Translations under genes and position numbers: made by a program
The notes under the pieces: model-generated
Database searches by the model: none
Seen by the model: the letters and a program-made list of their open reading frames with translations, nothing else
Told to the model about the DNA's origin: nothing
Source of the DNA: JANNSW01 sp031431235
GTDB lineage: Bacteria > Pseudomonadota > Alphaproteobacteria > Rhizobiales > Hyphomicrobiaceae
Direction of reading: 5' to 3'
Assembly: GCA_031431235.1 (NCBI GenBank)
Contig: JANPDA010000385.1
Coordinates: 1-11,320 of the forward strand
DNA length: 11,320 nt
Part shown: one piece after another, positions 1 through 6,187 of the stretch
Numbering within the stretch: the stretch's first letter is position 1
Layout of the letters: each line of letters opens with the position of its first letter

Positions 1-76
1 CCGATCGCCGGGCCTCGGCCGCAACCGCCGTGAAAAGAACCGTAGCCAGGGCCAAACCCGCGAGCATTTTGCGCAT
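1..76 (-). CDS. Partial exported protein, N-terminus only
   Basis: Only the first 25 codons lie in the window, read leftwards from an ATG at 76-74. They give a typical Sec signal peptide: a short basic start (MRKM), a hydrophobic core (LAGLALATVLFTAVAA) and a small-residue cleavage region around AAEA, followed by RRS. The frame is open to the window edge. In-frame alternative ATGs are at 94 (six extra residues) and 67; none has a strong ribosome binding site, so the start is uncertain. The gene is divergent from the xdhC-like gene, with which it shares a very short 5' region. The mature protein is out of view, so no function can be given; a periplasmic or secreted protein is the inference. 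Confidence 0.5.
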   Translation of the reverse strand, partial: MRKMLAGLALATVLFTAVAAEARRS

Positions 77-147
77 GGGCACAGCATAGCCCATGTCGTC
101 GTAGGGGCGACCGGCAGGTCGCCCTCGGATTGGAATGGGTCCGACAC

Positions 148-843
148 ATGCTCCGCCGCCATCTGGAGACGCTCGAAGCCGATGTGAGGGCCCGCCGGCC
201 GGCGGTGCTCGTGAGCTGGCTCGTCTCGGGGCGCGAGCAACTCGTCCACGCCGGGGAGCCGATTGCGGATCAGGCTCTCGCCGGCGCGGTTGGCGAAGCG
301 TTGCGCACCGATCGCAGCCGCACTCTCGAGATCGACGGCGAGGAGGTGTTCCTCAACGTCTACAATCCCGCGCTGCGGATGGTGCTGATCGGCGCTGTCC
401 ATATCGCCCAGTCGCTGATCCCGATGGCCAAGGCCGCCGGATATCGGGTGACAGTGATCGATCCGCGCACCGCCTTTGCCACCGACGAGCGCTTCGAGGG
501 CGTGACGCTGCTGCCGGACTGGCCCGACGAGGTGTTGCCGGGGCTCGGGCTCGATGCACGCACGGCCTTCGTCGCGCTCACTCACGATCCCAAGATCGAC
601 GATCCGGCCTTGCGGCTCGCGCTGCTGTCGGGCGCTTTCTATATCGGCGCGCTCGGTAGTCCGCGCACGCATAAATCGCGCGTCGAGCGGCTGCTGGCGG
701 GCGGCCTCGAGCCCGCAACGCTCGCCCGTATCCATGCCCCGATCGGTCTCGACATCGGAGCGGTCGGGGCGCCCGAGATTGCCATCTCCATCATGGCCGA
801 GGTGACCTCGGTGCTGCGCGGCAAGGCAGGGCGCGGGCGATGA
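148..843 (+). CDS. XdhC/CoxI family molybdoenzyme maturation protein
   Basis: XdhC-family proteins help insert the sulfurated molybdenum cofactor into xanthine dehydrogenase- or CO dehydrogenase-type hydroxylases in the cytoplasm. The 231-residue protein has a short N-terminal XdhC/CoxI-like part (ARRPAVLVSWLVSG near residues 15-28) and a C-terminal Rossmann-like XdhC domain: the nucleotide-loop variant IGAVHIAQ near 81-88, then VIDPRTAFAT, ALTHDPKIDDPAL, FYIGALGS and GLDIGA. These blocks are the conserved core of the family. The start is uncertain. The ATG at 148 is preferred because family members begin shortly before the RRPAVL segment and a GGAATGG-like site precedes it; a TTG at 130 would add six residues. 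The stop overlaps the next start by 4 bases (ATGA), so the two are co-transcribed and probably translationally coupled. No target hydroxylase is in view. Confidence 0.85.
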   Translation: MLRRHLETLEADVRARRPAVLVSWLVSGREQLVHAGEPIADQALAGAVGEALRTDRSRTLEIDGEEVFLNVYNPALRMVLIGAVHIAQSLIPMAKAAGYRVTVIDPRTAFATDERFEGVTLLPDWPDEVLPGLGLDARTAFVALTHDPKIDDPALRLALLSGAFYIGALGSPRTHKSRVERLLAGGLEPATLARIHAPIGLDIGAVGAPEIAISIMAEVTSVLRGKAGRGR

Positions 844-2495
844 GGTTCGGATTGGTTCCGGTCGGCGAGGCCGAGGGCGCCATTCTGGCCCATTCGGTCG
901 CAGCTGGCGGCACCACGTTGAAGAAGGGCCGCCAGCTTTCGGCTCAGGACCTGGCGGCGATTGCCGCAGCCGGCATCGGACAGGTGATGATCGCCCGGCT
1001 CGAGCCGGGCGACGTGCCGGAGGACGCGGCTGCGGAGCGGGTCGCGCGGGCGATCGGCGGGCCGGCAGTCCGGATCGCCGAAGCCTTCACCGGGCGCGTC
1101 AACCTCTTCGCCGAAGCGGCCGGCATCTTGACCCTCGACCGCACAGCCCTCATCGCCTTGAACGGTCTCGACGAGGGCCTGACGGTCGCAACTCTCGAGC
1201 CTTACGCGCGTGTCGCCGCCGGCCAGATGGTGGCAACCGTCAAGATCATCCCCTTCTCGCTCGCTGAAGACTTGATCGCACGGGCGGAGGCACTGGCGCG
1301 CTCGGAGCGCCTTCGTTTGGCCGTCGCGCCGTTCATGGCCAAGCGGGCCGGCCTCGTGCTGACGCGTCTGCCGCAATCGAAGCCCAATGTCCTGAAGAAG
1401 CGCGAGAAGGCGATGCGGGTACGGCTGGCGGCACTCGGCGCGACCCTCGAGCGGGTCGAGACCGTGCCCCACGAGGCGGGCGAGATCGGCCGCGCCATCG
1501 CCGGGCAGAGCGCGGAGGGGCTCGATCCGATCCTGGTGTTCGGGGCCTCGGCCATCGTCGATCGCGGCGACGTGGTGCCGGCGGGGCTGGTCGCGGCTGG
1601 CGGCGAAGTCGCGCATCTGGGGCTTCCGGTCGATCCCGGCAATCTGCTGATGCTCGGCCGCCTCGAGGGGCAGGGCGCGGTGCGAAGCGTCATCGGCGTG
1701 CCGAGCTGTGCGAGCTCGGTGAAAGAGAATGGCTTCGACTGGGTGCTGGAGCGGGTCTGCGCCGGGCTGGAGGTCGATCGTGCGGCCATTGTCGCGATGG
1801 CGCCGGGAGGACTGCTGATGGAGATCGAGAGCCGGCCGCAGCCGCGTTCCGGTCGCGCGACGAACGCTGAGCGCGCGCATCCCCGGATTGCAGCACTCGT
1901 GCTTGCGGCAGGACGCTCGACCCGGATGGCGCCGCGCAACAAGCTCCTGGAGGAGGTCGCGGGTGTGCCGGTCGTGCGGCGCGCGGTCGAGGCCGTCATT
2001 GCCTCGCAAGCCCGGCCGGTGGTGGTCGTGACCGGTCACGAGGTGGATCGCGTCCGGGCTGCATTGGCGGGGCTCGAGGTGCGTTTCATCCACAACGAGG
2101 CGTTCGCCGATGGGCTGTCGACGTCGCTGGCCAAGGGCATTGCTTCACTGCCGCCAGACAGCGAGGGAGCACTTGTCGTGCTTGGCGACATGCCGGTCGT
2201 CGAGGCCGGTCATCTCGATCGCCTGATTGCAGCATTTGCGCCCGAGGACGGACGCGCGATCTGCGTGCCGGTTGCGGCTGGCCGTCGTGGCAATCCGGTG
2301 CTCTGGGCAGCGCGCTATTTCTCCGCGATGCTCGACGTCGAAGGTGATACCGGCGCACGCCACTTGATCGGAGCGCATGCCGACATGGTAGCCGAGGTCG
2401 AGGTCGATGGCGAAGCGGTCTTGAGCGATGTCGACACCGCCGCGGCGCTGGCGGAGGTACGCGCACACTGGGCCGCAAGGCAGGGTCGCGACTGA
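840..2495 (+). CDS. Molybdopterin-binding domain fused to MocA-like nucleotidyltransferase
   Basis: This 551-residue protein joins two cofactor modules. Residues 1 to about 335 resemble molybdopterin-binding (MoeA/MoaB-like) proteins: IIPFSLAEDLI near 136-146, the GASAIVDRGDVVPAGL segment at 235-250, and a conserved IGVPSCASSVKENGFDWVL block at 285-303. Residues 349 to about 545 form a MobA/MocA-like transferase with LAAGRSTRMAPRNKLL (355-370) for nucleotide binding, the GDMP metal site (449-452), GNP (484-486) and GDTGAR (502-507). By family, the C-terminal half transfers CMP (or another NMP) to molybdopterin, giving the dinucleotide cofactor used by CO- or xanthine-dehydrogenase-type enzymes; the MocA-like form of the loop favours CTP, but this is inference. 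Linkage to xdhC fits cofactor finishing and insertion. Such fusions occur in alphaproteobacteria. The linker around 336-348 is polar. Confidence 0.86.
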   Translation: MRFGLVPVGEAEGAILAHSVAAGGTTLKKGRQLSAQDLAAIAAAGIGQVMIARLEPGDVPEDAAAERVARAIGGPAVRIAEAFTGRVNLFAEAAGILTLDRTALIALNGLDEGLTVATLEPYARVAAGQMVATVKIIPFSLAEDLIARAEALARSERLRLAVAPFMAKRAGLVLTRLPQSKPNVLKKREKAMRVRLAALGATLERVETVPHEAGEIGRAIAGQSAEGLDPILVFGASAIVDRGDVVPAGLVAAGGEVAHLGLPVDPGNLLMLGRLEGQGAVRSVIGVPSCASSVKENGFDWVLERVCAGLEVDRAAIVAMAPGGLLMEIESRPQPRSGRATNAERAHPRIAALVLAAGRSTRMAPRNKLLEEVAGVPVVRRAVEAVIASQARPVVVVTGHEVDRVRAALAGLEVRFIHNEAFADGLSTSLAKGIASLPPDSEGALVVLGDMPVVEAGHLDRLIAAFAPEDGRAICVPVAAGRRGNPVLWAARYFSAMLDVEGDTGARHLIGAHADMVAEVEVDGEAVLSDVDTAAALAEVRAHWAARQGRD

Positions 2496-2561
2496 CGTCG
2501 AGCTCAGCCCGTCGCAATGCTCTGGCAGGCCGCGCAGGTTCATGACATAGTGTGATCCGCG

Positions 2562-2589
2562 TGCCAATGATTTGTTAACCATGTTGGCA
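2562..2589. promoter_or_regulatory. Inverted repeat in the luxR upstream region
   Basis: TGCCAA (2562-2567) and TTGGCA (2584-2589) form perfect 6-base arms around a 16-base AT-rich spacer in the 218-base gap before luxR. The symmetry and position would suit a dimeric regulator. It does not match the lux-box pattern, so a different regulator would be expected. No gene is visible in the rest of 2496-2713. Confidence 0.3.
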
Positions 2590-2593
2590 AGTG

Positions 2594-2633
2594 AATGGTG
2601 ACATACGGCTGAGTGGCAGAACAATGGTGAAAT
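2594..2633 (+). repeat. Short direct repeats upstream of luxR
   Basis: AATGGTGACAT (2594-2604) recurs as AATGGTGAAAT (2623-2633), ten of eleven bases alike, with starts 29 bases apart. A shorter AATGGT at 2682-2687 lies 59 bases further on. The first two are close to three helical turns apart, so both would face nearly the same side of the DNA. They may be binding sites for a regulator of luxR; chance is not excluded. Confidence 0.25.
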
Positions 2634-2713
2634 GCAACCGTAGGTAGCAAACGGGTCTGGTAACCTCCCCCGCGTAATCGCAATGGTCTGGCCCCCATTC
2701 CGGAGAGAGCCGC

Positions 2714-3442
2714 GTGTCGAAGCTGGAAATTGAGCGAACGACCCTCGAGTTCGTCGAGAAGCTCGAGACGACCGAGCAGGCGCCCGACGCCATGGCCCTG
2801 TTCCAGCGCTATGCGGATGGTCTCGGGTTCTCCTTTGCCACCTGCCTCAAGGTGCCCGAGGTCGGCGAGGATCTGGCAGCCTGCCTGTTGATGTGCAACT
2901 ACCCCCCCGAGTGGATCGCCCACTATGGCGAGAAGGGGTACGTGAAGCACGATCCGATGGTGCGCGAGCTGTTCCGGACCTACCATCCCTACACGTGGTC
3001 GGAGGTGCGCACGCAGCGCGAGGTCTCGCATGCTGGATTGCAAGTGCTGAACGAGGCGAGCGATTTTGGCTTCAACGAGGGCTTCGTCGTGCCGATCTAC
3101 GAGGCGAGCGGCTACACCGGCCTCGTCAGCTTGGCCGGCCGCGATGTAGTGATCCGGGAAGAGACCCGCAACGCCCTGACGCTCGCCTGCATCTACCTCC
3201 ACAGCAAGCTCTCGACCCTGCGCCGGCGCACGACCGACATCGACTTCGCGCTGACCGATCGCGAGCATGAATGCCTGGCATGGGCGGCCGCCGGCAAGTC
3301 AGACTGGGAGATCGGCCAGATCCTCACCATCAGCTCCAAGACGGTCAATTATCATATCGAGAACGCCAAGCGTAAGTTCGGCGTCGCCACCCGTGTGCAG
3401 GCCATTATCGTTGCCATGCGCCACGGCAAGCTCGCCAGCTAG
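2714..3442 (+). CDS. LuxR-family acyl-homoserine lactone-responsive regulator
   Basis: A cytoplasmic quorum-sensing transcription factor of 242 residues, the normal length for the family. The N-terminal autoinducer-binding domain (about 20-165) keeps the invariant ligand-pocket residues: W67 and Y71 in EWIAHY, D80-P81 in KHDP, W95 in YTWSEV and G123 in FNEGF. The C-terminal GerE-type helix-turn-helix spans about 178-238 (LTDREHECLAWAAAGKSDWEIG, then SSKTVNYHIENAKRKFGV). Retention of all pocket residues points to a true signal receptor rather than an orphan with a changed pocket. The start is GTG with GGAGAGAG just upstream. A BjaI/RpaI-like synthase lies downstream on the same strand, so the pair should be cognate. 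The TAG stop coincides with the left boundary of a MITE-like insertion, which does not alter the protein. Confidence 0.93.
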   Translation: MSKLEIERTTLEFVEKLETTEQAPDAMALFQRYADGLGFSFATCLKVPEVGEDLAACLLMCNYPPEWIAHYGEKGYVKHDPMVRELFRTYHPYTWSEVRTQREVSHAGLQVLNEASDFGFNEGFVVPIYEASGYTGLVSLAGRDVVIREETRNALTLACIYLHSKLSTLRRRTTDIDFALTDREHECLAWAAAGKSDWEIGQILTISSKTVNYHIENAKRKFGVATRVQAIIVAMRHGKLAS

Positions 3443-3462
3443 TGTTCCGACTCATTCATTCG
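3439..3462 (+). repeat. Left terminal inverted repeat of the MITE-like element
   Basis: The left arm begins CTAGTGTTCCGAC and ends CATTCATTCG. It pairs with 3547-3570 at all but two positions (the 12th and 14th). Its TAG is also the luxR stop codon. Confidence 0.75.
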
Positions 3463-3569
3463 GTACCCCAAATGAATGGCCAGCCCACTAGCCAACTCTT
3501 TGTTTGTGCTCCGTCTTTCCATTCATTGATCCAGCTTCTCCAGAATCGAATGAATGGGACGGAACACTA
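3440..3569. mobile_element. MITE-like element with TA-flanked terminal inverted repeats
   Basis: Positions 3439-3462 and 3547-3570 are inverted copies of each other, matching at 22 of 24 bases. Each ends outward in GTGTTCCG...TAG, and each is bounded by TA inside CTAG. The element proper is 3442-3567 (126 bases), with TA repeated at 3440-3441 and 3568-3569. Nested inside are more inverted copies of the same motif: AATGAATGG at 3471-3479 and CCATTCATT at 3519-3527. Each end can therefore fold into its own hairpin as well as pairing with the other. There is no transposase and no convincing reading frame. TA duplication with long inverted ends is typical of non-autonomous IS630/Tc1-mariner-type elements; assignment to that family is inference. 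Its base composition is clearly more AT-rich than its neighbours. Confidence 0.72.
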
Positions 3570-3570
3570 G
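3547..3570 (-). repeat. Right terminal inverted repeat of the MITE-like element
   Basis: The right arm reads CGAATGAATGGGAC, then GGAACACTAG on the plus strand, the reverse complement of the left arm with two differences. Removing the element plus one TA would join CCAGC-TA-GCTTGG, leaving the luxR frame and its TAG stop unchanged. Confidence 0.75.
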
Positions 3571-3572
3571 CT

Positions 3573-3600
3573 TGGCGGCAAACGCGACAGTCGGCCGCCA
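3573..3600 (+). other. Stem-loop just beyond the MITE-like element
   Basis: TGGCGGC (3573-3579) and GCCGCCA (3594-3600) form a perfect 7-base stem with a 14-base loop. Before the insertion it would have begun three bases after the luxR stop, so it may be the original 3' hairpin of luxR mRNA, now moved 128 bases away. No U-run follows, so it is not a standard intrinsic terminator. Confidence 0.3.
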
Positions 3601-3641
3601 GAGCTGGCCAAAGAATCGGCAATAGAGCAGCGCCCCAGGCG

Positions 3642-3662
3642 GGAGCGGGTCGAGACCCCTCC
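3642..3662 (+). other. Strong hairpin in the luxR-luxI gap
   Basis: GGAG-C-GGGT (3642-3650), loop CGAG, and ACCCCTCC (3655-3662) form an eight-pair GC-rich stem with one bulged C and a tetraloop. No T-tract follows. It could slow or end read-through from luxR, or be incidental. I see no small open frame with a ribosome binding site in 3571-3780. Confidence 0.3.
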
Positions 3663-3786
3663 GCTGGACGTGTATCGCCGTGCTTAACCGGTGTTTGCTG
3701 ATACTTCGGCCTCCTGGATTGGTTCGAGTGGGCGGGTTTGATTTGCCATCCTGTCGAACGGATAGCCTGGTCGGGGTCAGTCAGCA

Positions 3787-3806
3787 ACCTGGGAGCGTAC
3801 CCAGTT
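3787..3806. promoter_or_regulatory. Putative lux box upstream of luxI
   Basis: ACCTGGGAGCGTACCCAGTT is a 20-base imperfect palindrome with seven of ten half-site positions symmetrical. It follows the usual lux-box plan of an outer ACCTG and CAG-T with a variable centre. It ends 67 bases before the luxI ATG, a normal place for LuxR-type activation with the site next to or overlapping the -35 region. I could not place a convincing -10 box downstream. The natural ligand-bound regulator would be the adjacent LuxR, giving positive feedback. Confidence 0.6.
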
Positions 3807-3863
3807 TAAACATTCATTAAGGATGAGCGAGGCTGCAGCCGCAATCGAGTGACTGGCATTTGC

Positions 3864-3868
3864 GGAGG
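3864..3868 (+). promoter_or_regulatory. Ribosome binding site of luxI
   Basis: GGAGG lies five bases before the ATG at 3874, a near-ideal Shine-Dalgarno sequence that fixes the luxI start. Confidence 0.75.
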
Positions 3869-3873
3869 TAGCC

Positions 3874-4551
3874 ATGATCGAGGTCTTCACCGGGCATGAC
3901 GAAGTGCAGTATCCAGGACTCTTTCGCCGGATGTACCGGCAGCGCTATGAGATCTACGTCAAGCGGCGCAAGTGGAAGGGCCTGAAGCCAGTCGACGACA
4001 TGGAGAAGGATCAATACGACACGGCCGATGCCGTCTATCTGATTGCGCTCGACGAGGACGACGAGATTCTCGCGGCATTGCGGTTGCTCCCCAGCGAAGG
4101 ACCCCACATCTTCGGCGATCTGTTCCCGCATCTGGCGGGGCCGGCCGGCGTGCCGACCGGGGAGGAGATCTACGAGTTGACACGGTTCTACGTGGCTCCG
4201 AGCGCGACCTCGAAGGAGACCCGGGACTGGCTGATCGGCGTGCTGTGCTCCGGGCTGATCGAGTACTGCCTCGGCCGCGGCATCACGCGGATCAGCAGCG
4301 TGATCGATACGTTTCTGCTGAAGCTGATGTTGTCGATGGACTGGAAAGTGAAGCCGCTTGGCCTGCCGCAGCGCTATCCTGAGGGTGTCGCCGTCGCAGT
4401 CCTCGTCGAGATGCAGCCCGAGATGCTGGTCTCCACCCGGCGCAGCAAGAACGTGAGGGGACCCGTGCTGAGCCGCATGGGCTTTCCGATACCCCGGATA
4501 CCCCGCACGCTCACGACCCCAGGGCGCGATCCCGGTTCCCGGCTGCATTGA
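3874..4551 (+). CDS. LuxI-family acyl-homoserine lactone synthase, BjaI/RpaI-like
   Basis: The enzyme makes an acyl-homoserine lactone signal from S-adenosylmethionine and an activated acyl group. All hallmark LuxI positions are present: R24, Y28 (a conservative change from Phe), W34, D46 and D49 in EKDQYD, R70 in ALRLLP, F84, and E101/R104 in YELTRF. Overall similarity (LKPVDDMEKDQYDTADAVYL, LLPSEGPHIFGDLFPHL, KPLGLPQ, STRR) recalls BjaI and RpaI, which are known to use isovaleryl-CoA and p-coumaroyl-CoA rather than acyl-ACP. The substrate here cannot be read from sequence. At 225 residues it is slightly long: the family core ends near TRR at 188-190, and a 35-residue Pro/Arg-rich tail follows. 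Start chosen from GGAGG at 3864-3868. A lux box lies upstream, and malonyl-CoA decarboxylase starts 131 bases downstream. Confidence 0.93.
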   Translation: MIEVFTGHDEVQYPGLFRRMYRQRYEIYVKRRKWKGLKPVDDMEKDQYDTADAVYLIALDEDDEILAALRLLPSEGPHIFGDLFPHLAGPAGVPTGEEIYELTRFYVAPSATSKETRDWLIGVLCSGLIEYCLGRGITRISSVIDTFLLKLMLSMDWKVKPLGLPQRYPEGVAVAVLVEMQPEMLVSTRRSKNVRGPVLSRMGFPIPRIPRTLTTPGRDPGSRLH

Positions 4552-4571
4552 TCGAGCCTGCTCCGGGCAGC

Positions 4572-4600
4572 AATGCACCGGTGGCGCGGGCTGGTGCATT
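4572..4600. promoter_or_regulatory. Perfect inverted repeat between luxI and malonyl-CoA decarboxylase
   Basis: AATGCACC (4572-4579) and GGTGCATT (4593-4600) are perfect 8-base arms around a 13-base GC-rich spacer. It could be an operator for the decarboxylase gene or a hairpin after luxI. No T-run follows, so intrinsic termination is doubtful. Confidence 0.35.
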
Positions 4601-4682
4601 TGCCGTATCCTGCCGGCGTCGGCGGCTGTCGAGTCTCTTCGTCTCGCGGGCCGCCGCGCCAGCATGCCGGGAGCGGCCCCAC

Positions 4683-6041
4683 ATGAACGTCTCATTCCTG
4701 CAGGAGCTGTTGACCTCGGTCGCCGAGCGCGGGCGCACGTTCATCGACCGCTCCTTTGGCACCCAACGTCCAGCCAGTCGCCTGCCCGAGTTGCTGAAAG
4801 CATTGGTTTCGGTCAGGGGCGAGGCCTCGGGCGTGGCGCTTGCCCGCGAGATCCTGGCTCTCTACGGCAGCCTCGCCACAGATGCGCGGCATCAGTTCTT
4901 CGTGTTCCTCAACGGGGCGTTCGCACCCGATCCTCAAGGTGTCAAGGCCGCTGCCGCGGCCTATCTGGCTGAGCCGAGCGAGGCCGCGCTGGCAGCATTG
5001 CAGGCCGCAACCGAATCGCCGCGCCGCGAGCTGTTCCGTCGCCTGAATCTTGCGCCGGGCGCGACGGCCCGGATCGTCGCCATGCGCCACGACCTGCTCG
5101 ATGTGCTCGGCAGCGATCCCGGTCTGGAGCCACTCGATGAGGATTTGCGCCATCTGCTCTCGCAGTGGTTCAATCGCGGCTTCCTGGTGCTGCGCCGGAT
5201 CGACTGGCTGACGCCGGCCAACATCCTCGAAAAGCTGATGGCCTACGAGGCGGTTCACGAGATGCAGGGCTGGGACGATCTCCGCCGGCGGCTCGATCCT
5301 TCGGACCGGCGGTGCTTTGCCTTCTTCCATCCCTCCCTCGTCGACGAGCCCTTGATCTTTGTCGAGGTCGCTCTGGGAGGCGAGGTCGCAGCCTCGATCC
5401 AGGACGTGCTGACGGAGGAGGCTCAGCCGACTGGGACCGCAGTGCCGCCGACGACGGCTGTGTTTTACTCGATTTCCAACTGCCAGGAGGGCCTGAAGGG
5501 GATCTCGTTTGGCAATTTCCTGATCAAGCAGGTGGTCGAGGAGCTGGCACGGGATCTGCCCAGCCTCAAGACCTTCGTCACGCTCTCGCCGGTGCCGGGC
5601 TTTGCCCGCTGGCTCGCCAAGACCTCGGCCATGAACAGCGAGCTGATCGGCAAGGATGATAGGGTTGCCTTGCAATTGCTGCAGGATCCCGGCTGGATCG
5701 AGGAACTGGAGGATGACAGCGGCCTCGAGGGTGCGCTGTTGCCCCTTGCCGCCTACTATTTCCTGCAGGCCCGCACGCGCTCGGGCCAGCCGGTCGATGC
5801 GGTCGCGCGCTTCCACCTCGGCAACGGCGCCCGCCTCGAGCGGATCAATTGGCAGGGCGACATCTCGCACAAGGGCCTCGCCCAGTCGCACGGCCTGATG
5901 GTCAACTATCTCTACGATCTGCGCGAGATCGAGCGAAACCATGAGGCATTTGCCAATGGCGGAGCGATTGCTGCTTCGCGTGCTGTTCGTGGCCTGCTGA
6001 AAGCGCCTGCCCGCGCCAACCCGCCGGCCGAAAGCACGTGA
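4683..6041 (+). CDS. Malonyl-CoA decarboxylase (MCD/MLYCD family)
   Basis: Converts malonyl-CoA to acetyl-CoA and CO2 in the cytoplasm, either to use malonate-derived carbon or to limit malonyl-CoA. The 452-residue protein has the helical N-terminal region (about 1-165) and the GNAT-like catalytic domain. Key blocks are FYSISNCQEGLKGISFGNFL (261-280), LSPVPGFARWL (301-311), RFHLGNGARLERINW (376-390) and SHGLMVNYLYD (402-412). S263 and H378 correspond to the catalytic Ser and His of the human enzyme. The ATG at 4683 is chosen because family homology begins there (MNVSFLQELL). The same frame is open from 4548, but that would add 45 unconserved, Arg-rich residues. No strong ribosome binding site is visible. 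It follows luxI on the same strand, so it could share luxI transcription or have its own promoter in 4552-4682. Confidence 0.92.
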   Translation: MNVSFLQELLTSVAERGRTFIDRSFGTQRPASRLPELLKALVSVRGEASGVALAREILALYGSLATDARHQFFVFLNGAFAPDPQGVKAAAAAYLAEPSEAALAALQAATESPRRELFRRLNLAPGATARIVAMRHDLLDVLGSDPGLEPLDEDLRHLLSQWFNRGFLVLRRIDWLTPANILEKLMAYEAVHEMQGWDDLRRRLDPSDRRCFAFFHPSLVDEPLIFVEVALGGEVAASIQDVLTEEAQPTGTAVPPTTAVFYSISNCQEGLKGISFGNFLIKQVVEELARDLPSLKTFVTLSPVPGFARWLAKTSAMNSELIGKDDRVALQLLQDPGWIEELEDDSGLEGALLPLAAYYFLQARTRSGQPVDAVARFHLGNGARLERINWQGDISHKGLAQSHGLMVNYLYDLREIERNHEAFANGGAIAASRAVRGLLKAPARANPPAEST

Positions 6042-6187
6042 TCCGGATTGCTGGCGCGCCCGCGACAGCAGCCTCTTGCCACATTTGTGCGGCAGGTGCA
6101 GAAAGTACACGAGCGCCGCATGAGCTGCCGTTGCCAAGGGTCGCGGACGACAGGCGGAAAGCCTACGACAGGGCGAGGAATTCGATC

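Noticed and set aside
639..2093. A 484-codon open frame on the minus strand across the xdhC and molybdopterin genes
   Set aside because: It is antisense to two clearly homologous genes, rich in Arg/His/Asp as expected for an antisense frame in GC-rich coding DNA, and has no recognisable domain.
3442..3567. CRISPR array, because of repeated AATGAATGG/CCATTCATT units
   Set aside because: The units are in alternating orientation, too short and unevenly spaced; the pattern is that of nested inverted repeats in a small transposable element.
3750..3765. CCTGTCGAACGGATAG as a second lux box
   Set aside because: It has the CCTGT start but poor symmetry and spacing (only 4-base clean arms), so the site at 3787-3806 is much better.
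3488..3787. A possible 99-codon minus-strand gene in the luxR-luxI gap
   Set aside because: It runs through the right part of the MITE-like element, has no ribosome binding site of note, and its translation resembles no family. The competing 65-codon plus-strand frame at 3504-3701 fails for the same reasons.
4548..4682. Extended N-terminus for malonyl-CoA decarboxylase, overlapping luxI by 4 bases
   Set aside because: The 45 extra residues are Arg/Ala-rich and unlike the family start, and homology begins at the ATG at 4683. The in-frame opening seems a result of high GC.
4692..6137. A 481-codon open frame on the minus strand across malonyl-CoA decarboxylase
   Set aside because: Same reason: complete overlap with a conserved gene and no recognisable protein family.
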